From the NCBI GenBank assembly GCA_015227615.1, contig JAALGZ010000006.1, forward strand, positions 868,001-932,000: DNA of 64,000 nt, read 5' to 3'. Below, one piece after another: positions 46,491-60,069 of this stretch (position 1 is the first letter of the stretch; each line of letters starts with the position of its first letter). The notes beneath the pieces were generated by a model that worked only from the letters and a program-made list of their open reading frames with translations, did not search any database and was not told the DNA's origin. The translations under genes were made by a program, and so were the position numbers. The stretch comes from Labyrinthula sp. Ha. Lineage: Eukaryota > Sar > Bigyra > Labyrinthulida > Labyrinthulaceae.

Positions 46491-48720
46491 AGTAATTGCT
46501 CACTTCAATTTATTTTTTGCCCATTGAGACCGTAATTTTTTGCCAGATGATTCGGTGTAGCCGCCGTAATTATTGGAAAAAGGAAAATAGTTACTTGTTG
46601 CTCAGGTGGTTGAAAAGTGACGCTCTCCAAACGAGGTTGAAAGTTTGTTTCCATGAGGTCAAGTCGAGAAAGACTCACTCATCCAAAGTTGAAAACCGGC
46701 ACTTTTCCTCTAAGGAAGTACTCACAATTTCTGTGTCTCAATGGTGTATTCTCGTTGCTTATTTACTTATATTCTTAAATGCTCATTCTCGCATATATAT
46801 TAACAGAACTTGATTAAAGGGATCTGTTTAGGTGACAACCTTTACCAGCAAAGAGTTTTACCGCATGAGGCTAACACAAATTTGAAGCAAAACCTCTTTC
46901 CGTCTACAGGTACCTAAAGCTGGAAATGACCCCTCACCCTATCGTTGGGCATGCTCTACAGCCTCGCATTAATAAATTCCGAAAAGAGCAGAGTTTGAAT
47001 GAAACCGGGCAATCGTTTCTTGCCGTAGAGACAGCGACAGTATGTTGCTTGACTCAGAGACAGAAACAACTTTACGTGTAGTTAACCCTTTTGAATGGCT
47101 TCAAACTGCGGGTTTGTAGCATTGTCTCTAGTCCAGACTTGAGTGAAACATTTACTGTCCTGACAAAACCAATTAGGTTGCAGTTTGCCTCATCTCCTAA
47201 GATTTGTTTGTGGAGAAGGAGTTGTATTTTTACTAGTCTCCAAGCATTTGGCATTTTTCGGATTCCTCTAGGTCGAGATGTAACAACCATGAATTATGTT
47301 GCCTGATTCCGTTCCTATTGTTACTGCACCCTCGCATTACGAAATATCATGAAGTGGCATTCTATTGTAATGAGGGAACAAAGTTTTTTTCTTGGAGATA
47401 TATTTTTTTCGGAGCTAAACTTAACAGAACCTATAAGCCTGCAAAAAAGTGATTTCTTAATCATCAAAAAAAAATAAGGTAGGAAAACAGTAATAAAAAA
47501 TATTGTAGGAAAGAAAGACAGCAAATGATTAAAAATGGGCACTAGACTTGGAACAAGTTCCTAATAATAAACAAGTATTGAAAATTGAAATTCTAACAGG
47601 ATTCAATCAGAGAAAAAAGAATATATAGTAGCAAAAGCATTTACGTTGGTGATTTACAGGTCTGGTCGCGTGTACATGAGCATTACACTGTTCCACAAGC
47701 TGATAGTCTCTTATATCGCTGTGTTGTGATAAGTGTTATCAACTAGGTCCAAATTCTTATAATACGATTTCTCTCTAAAGTGCTAGATAATTTAAAATTA
47801 GAAAACAATATTGCAAATTTAAGTAGGAGGTTCGTCTTGCCTCCAACACAGGAAAACGGTTCAACAGCGGGAAATAACAGTTTAAAAAGGTGTTAGTAGA
47901 CGCGGATAGCCGGGTGAGCACTGTGTGCGTGTAGTTTCTGCCAACCTCGACACAATTACCCTGCGCATACTTACGTCCCTAGTAGATAAAGCCCTAGCTA
48001 GTCTTTATACATTCTTTGCGCTGCAAGAGGTAATAGGTTCAGGTACTGGAATGCTCCAGGGACTAAGTAACTCTGCATTTGACTCGTAGGTCAACTACTT
48101 TAAAGACTTAGAACCTGAAGAAAAGAAGAAAAAGAAGTTTTTCACAAATTACATAGTTCTTGAAAAAACGAAGAAGCTCTAGCTAATGTAGAAAAAATCG
48201 AAACAGTAGAGACAGAAACTAACAAAAACAAACTTTCACAAATGTTTACGATAGAGACAGCTCAAATGCACGCTTGACTGGAACCTTAATAAGAATGGCT
48301 CATTGGCTCCTGAGTGCACTTTCACCGAACATCCACATCTATAAATGGACCGCAATAGGTTCTGGAAGCAATGTATACATCAATATACCGGTGTCCTTGA
48401 ACCATAACCAAGCTTTTAGACAACTGTCAAAGTCATCATAGTGCACAAACAGTAGGTGATTGTTCAGGGTGTGACGTTAGGAAATTGGAAAGTGCCATAC
48501 GAGACAAGGTCCTTTGGAAACAGAGCACAAGGATCAGATTCACCTTAAATTAAGCTCAAAAAATATCAGAGAACACATGCAAAGTGTCAACGACCAGCGA
48601 ATAGCACATGACTAGGATGATGAAATCTTGATATTGTACTCTGTTCAAATTTCGATCCTTGCTTGGTTTTTTATTGTTATTTTAGGGAATTTGGATGGAG
48701 GAGGCAACCAAGTTTAGTTC
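46491..48720 (+). pseudogene. Patch of heavily decayed coding sequence, possibly an old mobile or virus-like element
   Basis: This 2.2-kb stretch is less AT-rich than its surroundings and contains many short protein-like stretches on the plus strand in changing frames, so it is a heavily broken fossil. Near 46.91-46.97 kb, VPKAGNDPSPYR resembles the conserved IPKPGKDPxxYRPI box of LINE reverse transcriptases, which is the only family hint. The 47.76-48.55 kb part has several long open stretches with regular composition (for example ITLRILTSLVDKALASLY and IRMAHWLLSALSPNIHIY), and I do not recognise these. One element or several nested ones are possible. No terminal repeats were found. Confidence 0.35.
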
Positions 48721-51700
48721 TGCGACTTCGATAAAGCGATAATGATTACTAGATTGAAGGTAATGACATTCAGACACCTAAATTTGATAAAATTACTCCA
48801 GAGGAAGGTAGTAGGATGTAAGAGAACGAGACTAATAATTTTTTTTCAACCAATCAGTCAGTGCAGTGACTCCATAATTTAGTGTAGACTTCTACCAGCG
48901 GATTCGCACATCAGACTGCACGATCTCATCTGCAACGGTATGCCGAGAGGGTCAATGCACTGGTGATTGGTAACTACAACTAACTAACTAATTATCTATC
49001 TGAATCCACACTAGTTTCAGAACAATGTTCCGCTCGAGCACGTTTGCAATACAATCATCTGCTTTTAAAATCTAGTCTGGTTCTATGTTTCACGTTTATG
49101 CAATTAAAACTACAGCTCATTGACCAAGATCCGTGATATTTTGTATCCTGTGTTGATTTTCCATCTTCCCTGGACGAAAATATAAGAAGATTTCGGGATA
49201 CAATAGTTGAAAGAAACTGTTACCACTCTTTCAAACAGCATAATCAATGTCGTGGCACCCGGCATTTTGCTAATGTATTTCTAAAAAAATGATCATATGT
49301 AGCCAACACTGGGTTATCAATAGTTGGCCTTTATTCGCAGCATAAATAAAAAAGAATTTACCAAAATTTAATGAAGTTATTCTGCCATTAGTATTGAATC
49401 TCAACCTCAATACAGAGTAAAAGGGCACAGAAGGGAAATTTTCTTGGCTTTGTCAACTCACGGTCGATGATTATAATTTTTAGCCATGAATAATTGTAGT
49501 CAGTTATGAAGTATCATAAATATATTGCACTGGTCACAAGAAAATATATCCTTAAGTTATAGAACAAATAGATGAGTCATAGAACTGTTTCTTGTACCTT
49601 TTTTTCACATTGTGCAAGTTTGTCTCCTATGCCTTATTTTTAAATTGCATCCTATGTCATTTCAAAATTTTTAACACTCTAACCAAAAGTAAATAATTCC
49701 ATATAGTCAAGTTAAATATGTTTCATACCATAAATTTTATAAAAACTACTTTCTAACAAGTTCAATAAGAACAATTTTAAAAAAATATGTGTAACTTGAG
49801 AGTTTAGGTTTTAATTAGAATAAGTAACCACATCCAATAACATTTTTTTAGATTGTGCGAGTACACTTTCTTCGGATCGATTCAAATTTCTTTCTGTGAT
49901 TTCTTATCCGCTCATTGAACTTAAGAGTAGCAAATGTTACTTTCCTGGTAAATTTGTTTCTTTTTAGATATTAGTTTCATCTTATATAGCATAGAATAAT
50001 TCTATCGTTATACTGCGCAAATATACATTAGAGCCACAATTTCATTTCAGCTTCTGAAACTACAGTATGATTTTTAATTAAATTCTTTCTAATATTTCTT
50101 ATCAATTATTATGTATAAGAAAGGTTATATTCAATCTATTACAACCCCCAGAGAACAATAACAACTACCGCTAAAAGATATCTGTGTATTCCCCCCCCAA
50201 TGCAACAGAAAATTTCTATTCATGCTGTTTCATTCTATACTCACAGATTTATCTTATCTCACACCAATCTGTTTTTAAAATATGCTATTTTTATCTAAGT
50301 CGCATTGTTTTTCTTTTATATATATAAGTTAGGTAGCAAATTCTTTCACGTCTTTCTCTTTTCTCTGCTCAAAGCTATTATTTAACTACTTCCTATGGGT
50401 TACGTCAGTTTTATCTTTGGGTGCCAGAACTTACTCTAATTAATTCAAAAGTTCCTGTTTGAGCAAATTTGCGAGAAAAATAAACTTACTAAACTGTGTA
50501 TACATGATCAAGATGTAGTTTAACTAAGATGTCTAGTATTGGCAATGGTCCACAGAAGTAGCCGTCTACTAAAATCGACTCCATTGCGTAAACAAACAGC
50601 TCTAACGTCAATTTAAATCACATAACAACTATTAATAGTTCTAATTGTAAAGCTCTTGCCATTTAGTATTACAATGAGTAGTGGTTATCATCATAATCGT
50701 ACATCAAGCTTAGGTTTTTCCTTTATTATTCATTTTTTACTGACCATAGTATATTACGTACAAGATTTAGTTAATCTACTATCCATTATATAAGTAACTA
50801 TTCTTGTAATTCTCCTTTGGTTGGCAGCATATGGATATTGAACCATATTAGTTCATGTATAAAGCCATATATATAAGTTAATCTATATGAGTTCGGATAA
50901 CTATTCTGATTGACATTCTAAAGTAATACGCATAAAAAAAATTGTCATTCAAGGTTTGAATATCAGTTTCATACAGTCATTTTTATGAACAATTTTCTCG
51001 ACTAGATTTCCTAATGCCATTCGATCATGTCCATGAGTCGATTTACTTTGTCCTTCATGAATTATACAATCCGTTAATTTGGAGATAAGGAGAATTGTAA
51101 TCATATTTCTTCTATATGGCTATTTTAAGACCTTTACACTTCGTTAACTATTGTATCATTTGGATTCTGGATTATATCCAATAGTATAAATTTCCACTTT
51201 CTTGTAAGCCGTAACTTTCTAATCATTTTTTATTTCCTATACCCAGGTACTAGGATTTCCTCACAGTAATTTTTTGATATTATTCTAAAGCTTCTTATAT
51301 CCATATCTGAATGCATGTCTGATTCTAAGGCAGTGTAATTCTTACGCTAGATTAGTTTTTTTGGTATTTACTTGGATAATGTGTTATTTCAGAGTGAGAT
51401 CTCCGAATAATTTACATCTTGGAACCATGTATCACCCAGTAGAAACTTGCTTCAATATTCTTTATTTAAATTTCATCTCATTCTAGATCAAATTAAGTTT
51501 CATAATATCAATAAATTTTGATGCTTCCATTTCAATGGAGTATGCTCTCCATACACATGGATGCATTCTTATACTTTAAGACTACTGTCACGATGAAGTC
51601 CATTTTCCACTTAAAGAATATCTCTTCTGATACAATTTATCCCAAACTCTGATCGCCCTTGTACACATACAATGCTCTTGTGCAATATTAAGTTCGATAT

Positions 51701-54700
51701 CGTACTTTTAGTGCATATTTTTCAGAGAAAAATGTGTGTAGATATGTATTTCGGCCCCTATCGTATCTAATTACTTCTTTGGAGGTGGTGAACAGTTTTA
51801 ATATATATATGCTTTGTTTTAAGAAAACTTGTGCTGAAAAAAAACATAGAAAATAACTAAATTCTCCAGTCTTTTTAATTTTAGGATATAGATTAGAAGC
51901 CACCATCGTGTTTTAAAGACGCCGATAGCTGCATTTTCCTTATTGATTACATTTTTCTAAATCTTGTCAAGATAGTCAGTATTTTCACTTATCTAATGAA
52001 ATAACACTTCTTAATAAGGTTCGTGCTCTATATTTTATAATTGTTTGTTATAATATTAATAAATTTCAATAAACGAAGTTTTCTATTTCCTACGAAAAAG
52101 TTTTGCAAGCCACCATTCTCAGAACCGTCAATATTGACATAAATGTCTCTCATTTTCTTAACTACCCAATTGGTTTTAAAATTATTTGAAGCTACATATA
52201 ATAATGTGATATCTAACAAAGTATTATAAAATCCTATTTTCAACCTGAATCTTCTATTCTCTAAGAGGTATTGCGTTATTGAAAATGATATATTTCAATG
52301 TCAAGGATTTTGACTATTGTTACTTAGAGATATATGGTTATGTTTGCTTGATTATACATCCGACAGAGGTTATATTTATTTATGATACGCATTGTACGTA
52401 TAATACATAACATATTCAATGTTTTATGTCTGTATGGAGCCCTTATAGTGAATCTTAGCTTCATGTATTCTTATGGCCAGCATTGTGTACTCCCTTTTGT
52501 AAGGAAATGTTGGTATATATCATTGATCATGGAGTTTATTTTAGAATTTTTGCATTCTCAAACATAGTTCGACAACCATGTATTTTAGTTGTTTCTTAGA
52601 AAAACGATTTGATAATATAACGAGCATATCTATTGCCATGTGACGGGTTTTTGAAGCATAAGTGTCTTACAATTAAGCCCATATTCCCTCTTTGACTCTA
52701 TTCTATAATTCATTAAATTCATTAAAAATTAAGTGTGCTTATAATATATAGCAATTTTACCCTATTAAGTTTTAAAAATCGGGTTTCATTTCTTATGGAT
52801 TACTCCGTTGAAATGATCAACAATTAATAGGAATGTTGTACATTGGTATGAAGTTTGAACTCTTCTAACAAAATTCAATAGATGTCAAACAGATGCAATT
52901 AATCCAGTTTTCATTAAAAAACTTGTAATTAAAACTTTTTAGTATAAAAGCATAATAATGAAGTACCCCGTATAAATTTTGTAGTGCATACTTACTCTTC
53001 ATATAAACTGATGAAATTACTAAAGTTATTCCTCAAAACGAATTGACCACTAAGAATTCCATTCTTTCTAATTAATAAAATTTATTGAATGTAACTTGAA
53101 AAACTGACTAACCTAGTTGCTTTAACTTTCCTCGTCAAATTATTAAGAAATTAAATAACAAAAAAGATATTTGAGAGAGAGAGAGAGAGAGAGATGTACT
53201 ATCTTTGTGATGTCCATGAGTGATAGATAAGCATGTATTGAGATATTTCGCAATAAAATATTGTAAGCTATATACAGCCAATGAATAATATTATTAACTC
53301 AAGTATACTATCTAGAACAACTGCCGTTAAAAGCGTAAACTGTATTCTTTATGAAGATTAAAGACTAAGCATAATGTATAGTGAACATCAACTACTCCTT
53401 TGAAAATGAACCATTCTTACCTTCCAAAGTATAACCAATCCACCATTTTTAAACCTAATTGAATGGTATTATAATAAGATAAAAGCTTTAATTACTCGTC
53501 ACCATATTAGGAACCAATATCTAGTATAGGCTTTTTTCTACATTCCTGAACTTTCAAAGGAGTGGTTATTACTAAATGATAAATTTCCCTTTAAAACAGA
53601 ATGTAACTTTCTTTGGTTATTTTTACGCTGAGTAAAAGACGCCATGAATTAATTCTACATCTGAATAAAGTTCACACTACCTCCTGAAATCAATTTTTAT
53701 CTCATATTTCTTATCAAATAATCATTAAGAAAGATATGAAGCTACTGCAGTTTGTTATTTAATTGAATAAAAAGTAATTTATACTCTTTGTGAACTGAAG
53801 TTATATATCGAGTCGATACATTCAGTAAGCATCTTGTATATGACGTGTCAATAAATATATAACTATATACTAACTCATGTTGTGTAACCCCCCCTCTCTA
53901 AACTCACATTCCAATGATTTGGTGGAATTAAAATCCCAATTTTTAATCGGATATCACATATCTCGTGCTATATGTACTTCATTAGAAGAGAAGTGTAGTA
54001 CCCTTAATTAAATATGTTCTCTGTTTTATTTTAAGATACCATCTATGGTGATTGTGTATGTCTCGAAATGAAATCCTATTCTTTTTGAGGTGTATTTTAA
54101 ATTTTAAAAATCCAGAAAGCTTGTAAGTTAAAGTGAAACAACAAAAGGAGTGCTCAGCTCGGGATCTTAGGAATCTACTTTAAGCAATAGTGACAGACAT
54201 TGTATGGAGCCTCTGGTGACAATATTTGTAGTCACAAAAACAACTTGCGTTTAGAGGTAAAGTAAGACTATTCTTGGATTCTTGTTTTCTGTAACAGGTA
54301 TATTATAAGGTTTCCTTTGAACATATGGTAATAATAACTATTTTTATTGAACCTGTGCAAATCGAAACAGTGAAAAATAATCAATAGAGTTTTTTTCTTC
54401 ACCGAAGTATTCATTTTTTTTCTTCTCGTAGATTTGATGAAACTTAAAGCAAGCCCTAAGCAAACAAAAATGAAAAAATTCTAAAACTACTGTAACTTAA
54501 TATCAGATAACTAAAACTATCTAATAAAATATTCTGAAATACTTTTATAATCAATATCACCTAGGAATCACAAAATAGTATATGTATATGCTTTGTATAA
54601 GAAGGTTATTATTGTATATTAGAAGTAAATTGGTAAACTTCCCAATATATATATATATATAACAATTTATTTATTTCAAATACCTATCTTCTCAACATTT

Positions 54701-57700
54701 TGATTCTAACAGATACATTCTTGTTTTCATATGAATATTTGATTCTTTGCTTTGAAAGTATACATGGACAAATTTCCAACCTATTACCGAAACTAGCTAA
54801 GGTTTCTTGAAGGAACATATTAATGCATCTTCAAAGTTGAAAACACACAAGAATCAAAAGATAATTTTGTTACACCTCAAAAATAAACCAATTAGGAAAA
54901 AATATGTAATACCTTAATTACTTGTTTGCTTTTTGTCTTTTGATGACATATCTGGTTCGCCATAGTTTACATGAAGAAGTTATTCCCTTCGGTGGCGAAA
55001 TTTGTATCATGGAAATAATGAAATATTCAATTGTATTGAATGGGCTTAGTTTAAAATATTTTGAGTTCCCAGCCATTCGAATATATTATGGTTAGCCTTT
55101 ATCTTTGTTCAATAAGAAACTGACAATAGGTTGTTACCGTTTATGAGCTATCAATCCCTTCAAAACATATCTTAATTTCAAAACACGAATAGTAGCCAAT
55201 GATGATCAGCGCCATAACACGGTGATTCCTTCGTAAGTCCCTTTACAGAGTATGAATATATCTAAAGCGATTAATAAACATATTAGATGTCAGAGCAGTA
55301 TGAGATGTAGGAAAGTATATAGTACACAATTCTCAACTACGTAATAATATATCAACATCCTAAGTCTGGAATCTCATACAAAACCAACTCATATTATCGA
55401 TGAATTGAACTGATTTTTCTAAACTAATCAGCATTGAAAATATATTTTATGCACGAATAACGGAAGTAGCATGGTTGAGAATTAATTGGAAGATTTTTTA
55501 TTTTTCTTGTGTGTACATAGTCCATGCCGGAGAAGACTTCGGTAATAATAAATAGATATTCGGTTTCTATGTTTAGAATATCATATGCAAATCCTGGGGA
55601 TAAGTCATACTACGAGTTAGAGGTAAGATATTGATTTCCTCTCTCTTCAGGGTTGATGACTAATAAATGCAGTTGTGAGGTGTTCTATAAATTTCTTTTT
55701 TATTCGAATCGGGATTTGGTATTGCTTTGAAAATTATTTCATATTCCATTATTCGTCCATCAAAAAAGCATTTCTCCAGTTATTATGAATCACCAGTTAT
55801 ACTAAGAACCCCCAAGAGCACTATTAAGCTTTGCTGTATGCTCGCGAAGGATGTTCCATTTACTGATTTGGATAGGAAGTCTTAAATTTACTTACACTCA
55901 CGGGTGAGTATATGTTAATCTGGTGGTTTCCTAATTTATTACATATTTAAACCCGTTCTTAATATTCTCAATGTAATTTGCTAAATACAAAGAATCTGTA
56001 GGTAAGAAAAAGGTAAAAATTGAACTCCATGGCATATATCCATACTGAAACCAAAAAGTATTTATGAATGAGAAAATCTTAGTACTGACTCTAAGTACTT
56101 TCGCATAGCACTAATGATAATTGTATCTTTTTAATATCTTGTTGTCAGCATCTGTAAATTTTGACAGACGTATGTTTCTATAGATTTATTTTACACAATT
56201 AATCTATTTGTACTAAGTAATGCCTAACTTAAGAAACGAAATCGAAAATATACAATTAATCTAGTGTGATAATAAAATTTGTATATAATTCAGAGCAAAG
56301 TAAAGTTAGCAATAGATCCCTTGTTATAATATGTGAAAGAAACAATGTTTGTATACTAATTTTATTCAATACATATTGCCACCATGAATTTGTGCGCTAA
56401 ATTTTTTGAGAACAGAACCAGAAAGTTGTTTTGGAATATGAGCGCCAATTAATTATAAAAGTTTGAATTAACCCAACGTTATGAAAAGAAAATATTCTGG
56501 AAAATCCACTGGTTTTATTTCACTTATCAATAATATAGAACTAGCGAATATTGTTAAGGTTATATATATATATATTCTTGGGTAATAGGAGGTAAATTTT
56601 GAAACTTACCTCTAAGCCTCTTTTAGTTGATAGGAGTTCATGGATGCTATATTTAATTCGCTAAGTCAGTGCAGCTTTTTTTGGACACTTCCAAAGAGAA
56701 CTCTTACAATCAGACATCTTATATCGTGTGACGGGGAAACCGATATTATTTTCCATTTATAGAAAAGGTCAAACTTGCAACAAATAGAAAACTAAGTGTT
56801 TCTATTAATCTAAATACGATAAATATGTATAAAGTTAGGGAATACACGGGTTCGCATTGCCAGTCATATAGAAAATAATTACTAGCATTTGAGGTCACTG
56901 CCCGAATTTCAGCTATTATCATAGAAGTCTGAATTCTGTTAAATATACCAGTGAGGGGGTTAAATGGTTATTTTCAGGTGAGACTCTCAATTTTACTTTT
57001 TTATACAATATCAATGAATTGGGCCTTATCAATTGTATATCTGACAACCTCAGTTTTAGAATAAACTAGTTTGGAGTAAGATCAACCACGTTTTGAGTTA
57101 TTATATTTTCCAGTTAACTAAATGAGCAGTGATCTAACAAATTCTGGAGAAAATTTTGCTATAGTTGACCACAATAACGTGATGCAGGTAAATGAATCAA
57201 AATCATCTCCCAAATAAGATTATTGCCATATACACAAATTATATCACATTGAATTCTTATCTAATCTTACCAAGGTTGTGTCAAAATAAGTAATGTAAAC
57301 GATCATTTTGCCGACAATTAAAGTTTGACATGAAGAATATTCTAAACATCTGAATTCATTTTTTGAACAGACATATTGGAATTTTACACGGAATAATTCA
57401 CGTACCAAACTGCTCTAGTTAACAAAATTATAGTTAAATATTACATATAACCAGGTCATGCAATACCAAAATGTTTGGATAGATTGATTGATTTCTGCAA
57501 ACCAAAGTTTAAATGTTTTTTAAATCGAGCTTTATCCCAAATTAAGGAACAATGACATATGTGAGCCAAAATACGTTGGATTTTCTCGATTTTCATTTCT
57601 GGAATTAAAATCTACAAAGTACATAGAAATATAAAGAAAAAAATAACCACACAAGTTCCCTAGCAAACATTTCAACAACCATTTCACATTTTTCTTGCGA

Positions 57701-60030
57701 AAAAAGAATTAATTTCAACGGGTCAAATATTAAATGCAATTTCTCAAATCTTTTCCATGCTTAGATTATTTAATTCTTTTATGAACCTTTCTATTGTGAA
57801 ACATCTTTTTTAATTTTCATGAATGGAAAACAAAAAGGTCTTTAATTATAACTAGGGATAAACCTAAGTAGTACTTATGAAAAAAGTTGGAGAAAACACA
57901 CATACTTTCAGATAGACACTGTAGTTATATCTTAGGATTAAGTATTCTTAACAAACCTGAACGAGACAAATTTAGTCGGAACAAAATTCTAAATGAGTGG
58001 ATTTAATTCAAATATGACAAATGAGAATGTTTCTATTATAAATTTTGTTACAGTTACTATGGGTTCCAAAAAAACATAAAATATAAACCCCTTTCCACGT
58101 GTCTTCATAATGAGCTAACCGATCCGGCATATTGCCGGTTCAAACTTAAAAAGAATATTAATCCATCGCCTGTAGGCTTGTAGATGTATTATGTAAGAAC
58201 CAGCCAAGAGATGATCAAAAAATATAACATTCTATTGCATCTAAGACCCTGTTCAAAACCATCTTTCAGTTGAAGACGGTAATACTATTTCCTTGGGATA
58301 CCTCTAGCGCCTAGAGTCCATTTATGAATTGCTTTACACCAAAGTCAACTAAAGTGGTTTCGGTTTTTTCCTATTACATTTTAGATTCATCTTATTTATT
58401 ATGTACATGACATATTAAAAATACAAAATTTTAAATGCTCTATGCGAATCATATATTCATGATGGGAAAATATTGTATCATCTGAGTTTATTACATTGGC
58501 CTGGACCCCAATATACAGACTAGAACATGTATAAAGAAAAATAAAGCTGGCAAAATGCTGTTGCGGAACCTTGATACGTTATTTTGCATTGAGGAGATAA
58601 ATTGAAATACTGAATTCCTGTATTAATTGAAAAGAAATTCTGGAATTCAAAGTTTCGTCTATTATAGTCTTACCGAATTAAATTGTAGCCATCAAGGTGG
58701 GCTAATTTGTTGGAATAGGTTTGTTATCGGCGAATGATTAACATCGGAAGATCAACGGGAGCTTACTATCACAACAATGAAAATAAAATAATTTAATTAC
58801 TCAAAAAATAAGCAAATTATGCAAATTTGTAGTCACACTAAGAAATAGCGCATGATTCGTGTTGTACCACTAACGGTTAAGCACGACTCTGTCAGAAGGT
58901 ACTAATTTCTACTCTTGGATGTTACTTATCCTTTAATCTATTGACTTAAAAAATGCCAAGAAGATTAGAAAGATTTCTAAAAAACTGTCAAATCTAATTA
59001 TATATCCTTAGTACCTTCAACAGTATTGTCATATGCTTCCATGTGCATGATTGAAAATATTTGCACCTTAAGTCCGAGTTGAAAGTCGGTAGATTAAAAC
59101 TGGATCAACGCGTAGAGAAAATGTTGTTTATGTTTCAATTAACTTTTATTAAGCATGTGATATCATTGTTATAGCTAGAATTAAGAGCATTTATCTATCG
59201 CCAAAGGGTTCTCATGTGTTATCATGCGTTGTAGATAACACAAACTACCTGGATCAAATTTTCACCCCGCCGCAGAAAATTTTAAATTCATTCCAAGTCC
59301 TTTTTGAATCATAAAGGACTATTTCCCTGCAATTTTTTCTTGAGTTATCTATTATGAATCGGGGCTATCTGCTAAATGCAGTGAAGAATCTTACCAATTT
59401 AAAGGGAAAACCTAAACTGCGACAGGCAGTGATGTTGTCAAAAACTTAAAAAATTAAAATTGAACTTCTGGATGCAATATAAATTTCTTACAGCTTAATA
59501 TATGTAATCATACTTATGTTCAAAGTTCTAATTTCCTTCTATTAGCAGTTGAATTTGTTGTCAACTAGACTGGAAATTATATGGGTAAATGCAGATATTT
59601 TGGGCTGATATACCAAACAGATTCGCAAACATAACGTTAGATTCTAGGATATTTCTTGCTAACAATTTCGTCAAACGTGAAAAGATTTTAATAGATCTAT
59701 TTATTACTAGAACCTTTCACCTACACCAGGAGAATCGGAGGTTAGCCCAATAGACACAATTAATTTCAAAACACTTAGTCCCATTCCGTGCTAAAAAAAG
59801 GTGAAGCGAGAAATACTTTATTATAAAAGTAACTGGGGTTCTAAGACTAACTTAGAGAAGAGAATATGATGCGACTTTGATATAGGCTGAATATCCACGT
59901 TGATAGTTCACAAATCAATATTACGGTTAGGTGAAAATGGATCTATGGTAATGCCGTACTGTTATCATTCTGTGCTTCACAATTTCTTGGATTATATTAA
60001 CTTTATTCAAGATCAAGGTAAAAAGACGAA
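48721..60030. other. Eleven-kilobase gene desert
   Basis: The longest frame in this stretch is about 72 codons; nothing resembles a gene, RNA or mobile element. It contains microsatellites ((GA)11 at 53173-53194, AT runs at 54645-54661 and 56561-56575), two C-tracts of eight to nine bases (50193, 53887) and a CCGGCATATTGCCGG inverted repeat at about 58123-58137. A TTCAAAC following the last one is tRNA T-loop-like, but no tRNA cloverleaf fits. Confidence 0.5.
53173..53194. repeat. (GA)11 microsatellite
   Basis: Perfect GA run in the desert. Confidence 0.9.
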
Positions 60031-60053
60031 GATAGTTGAATAGAACAACTATC
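60031..60053 (+). promoter_or_regulatory. Hairpin-forming inverted repeat upstream of transposase-like gene
   Basis: GATAGTTG and CAACTATC are perfect 8-nt arms around a 7-nt loop, ending 16 nt before the ATG at 60070. It could be an operator-like protein site or a 5'UTR hairpin. No second copy was found downstream, so it is not a terminal inverted repeat. Confidence 0.3.
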
Positions 60054-60069
60054 GCAGAGTATATATTGA

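Noticed and set aside
58110-58150. tRNA-like GGTTCAAAC after an inverted CCGGCA...TGCCGG
   Set aside because: No acceptor, D or anticodon arms can be paired around it, and no A-box fits upstream.
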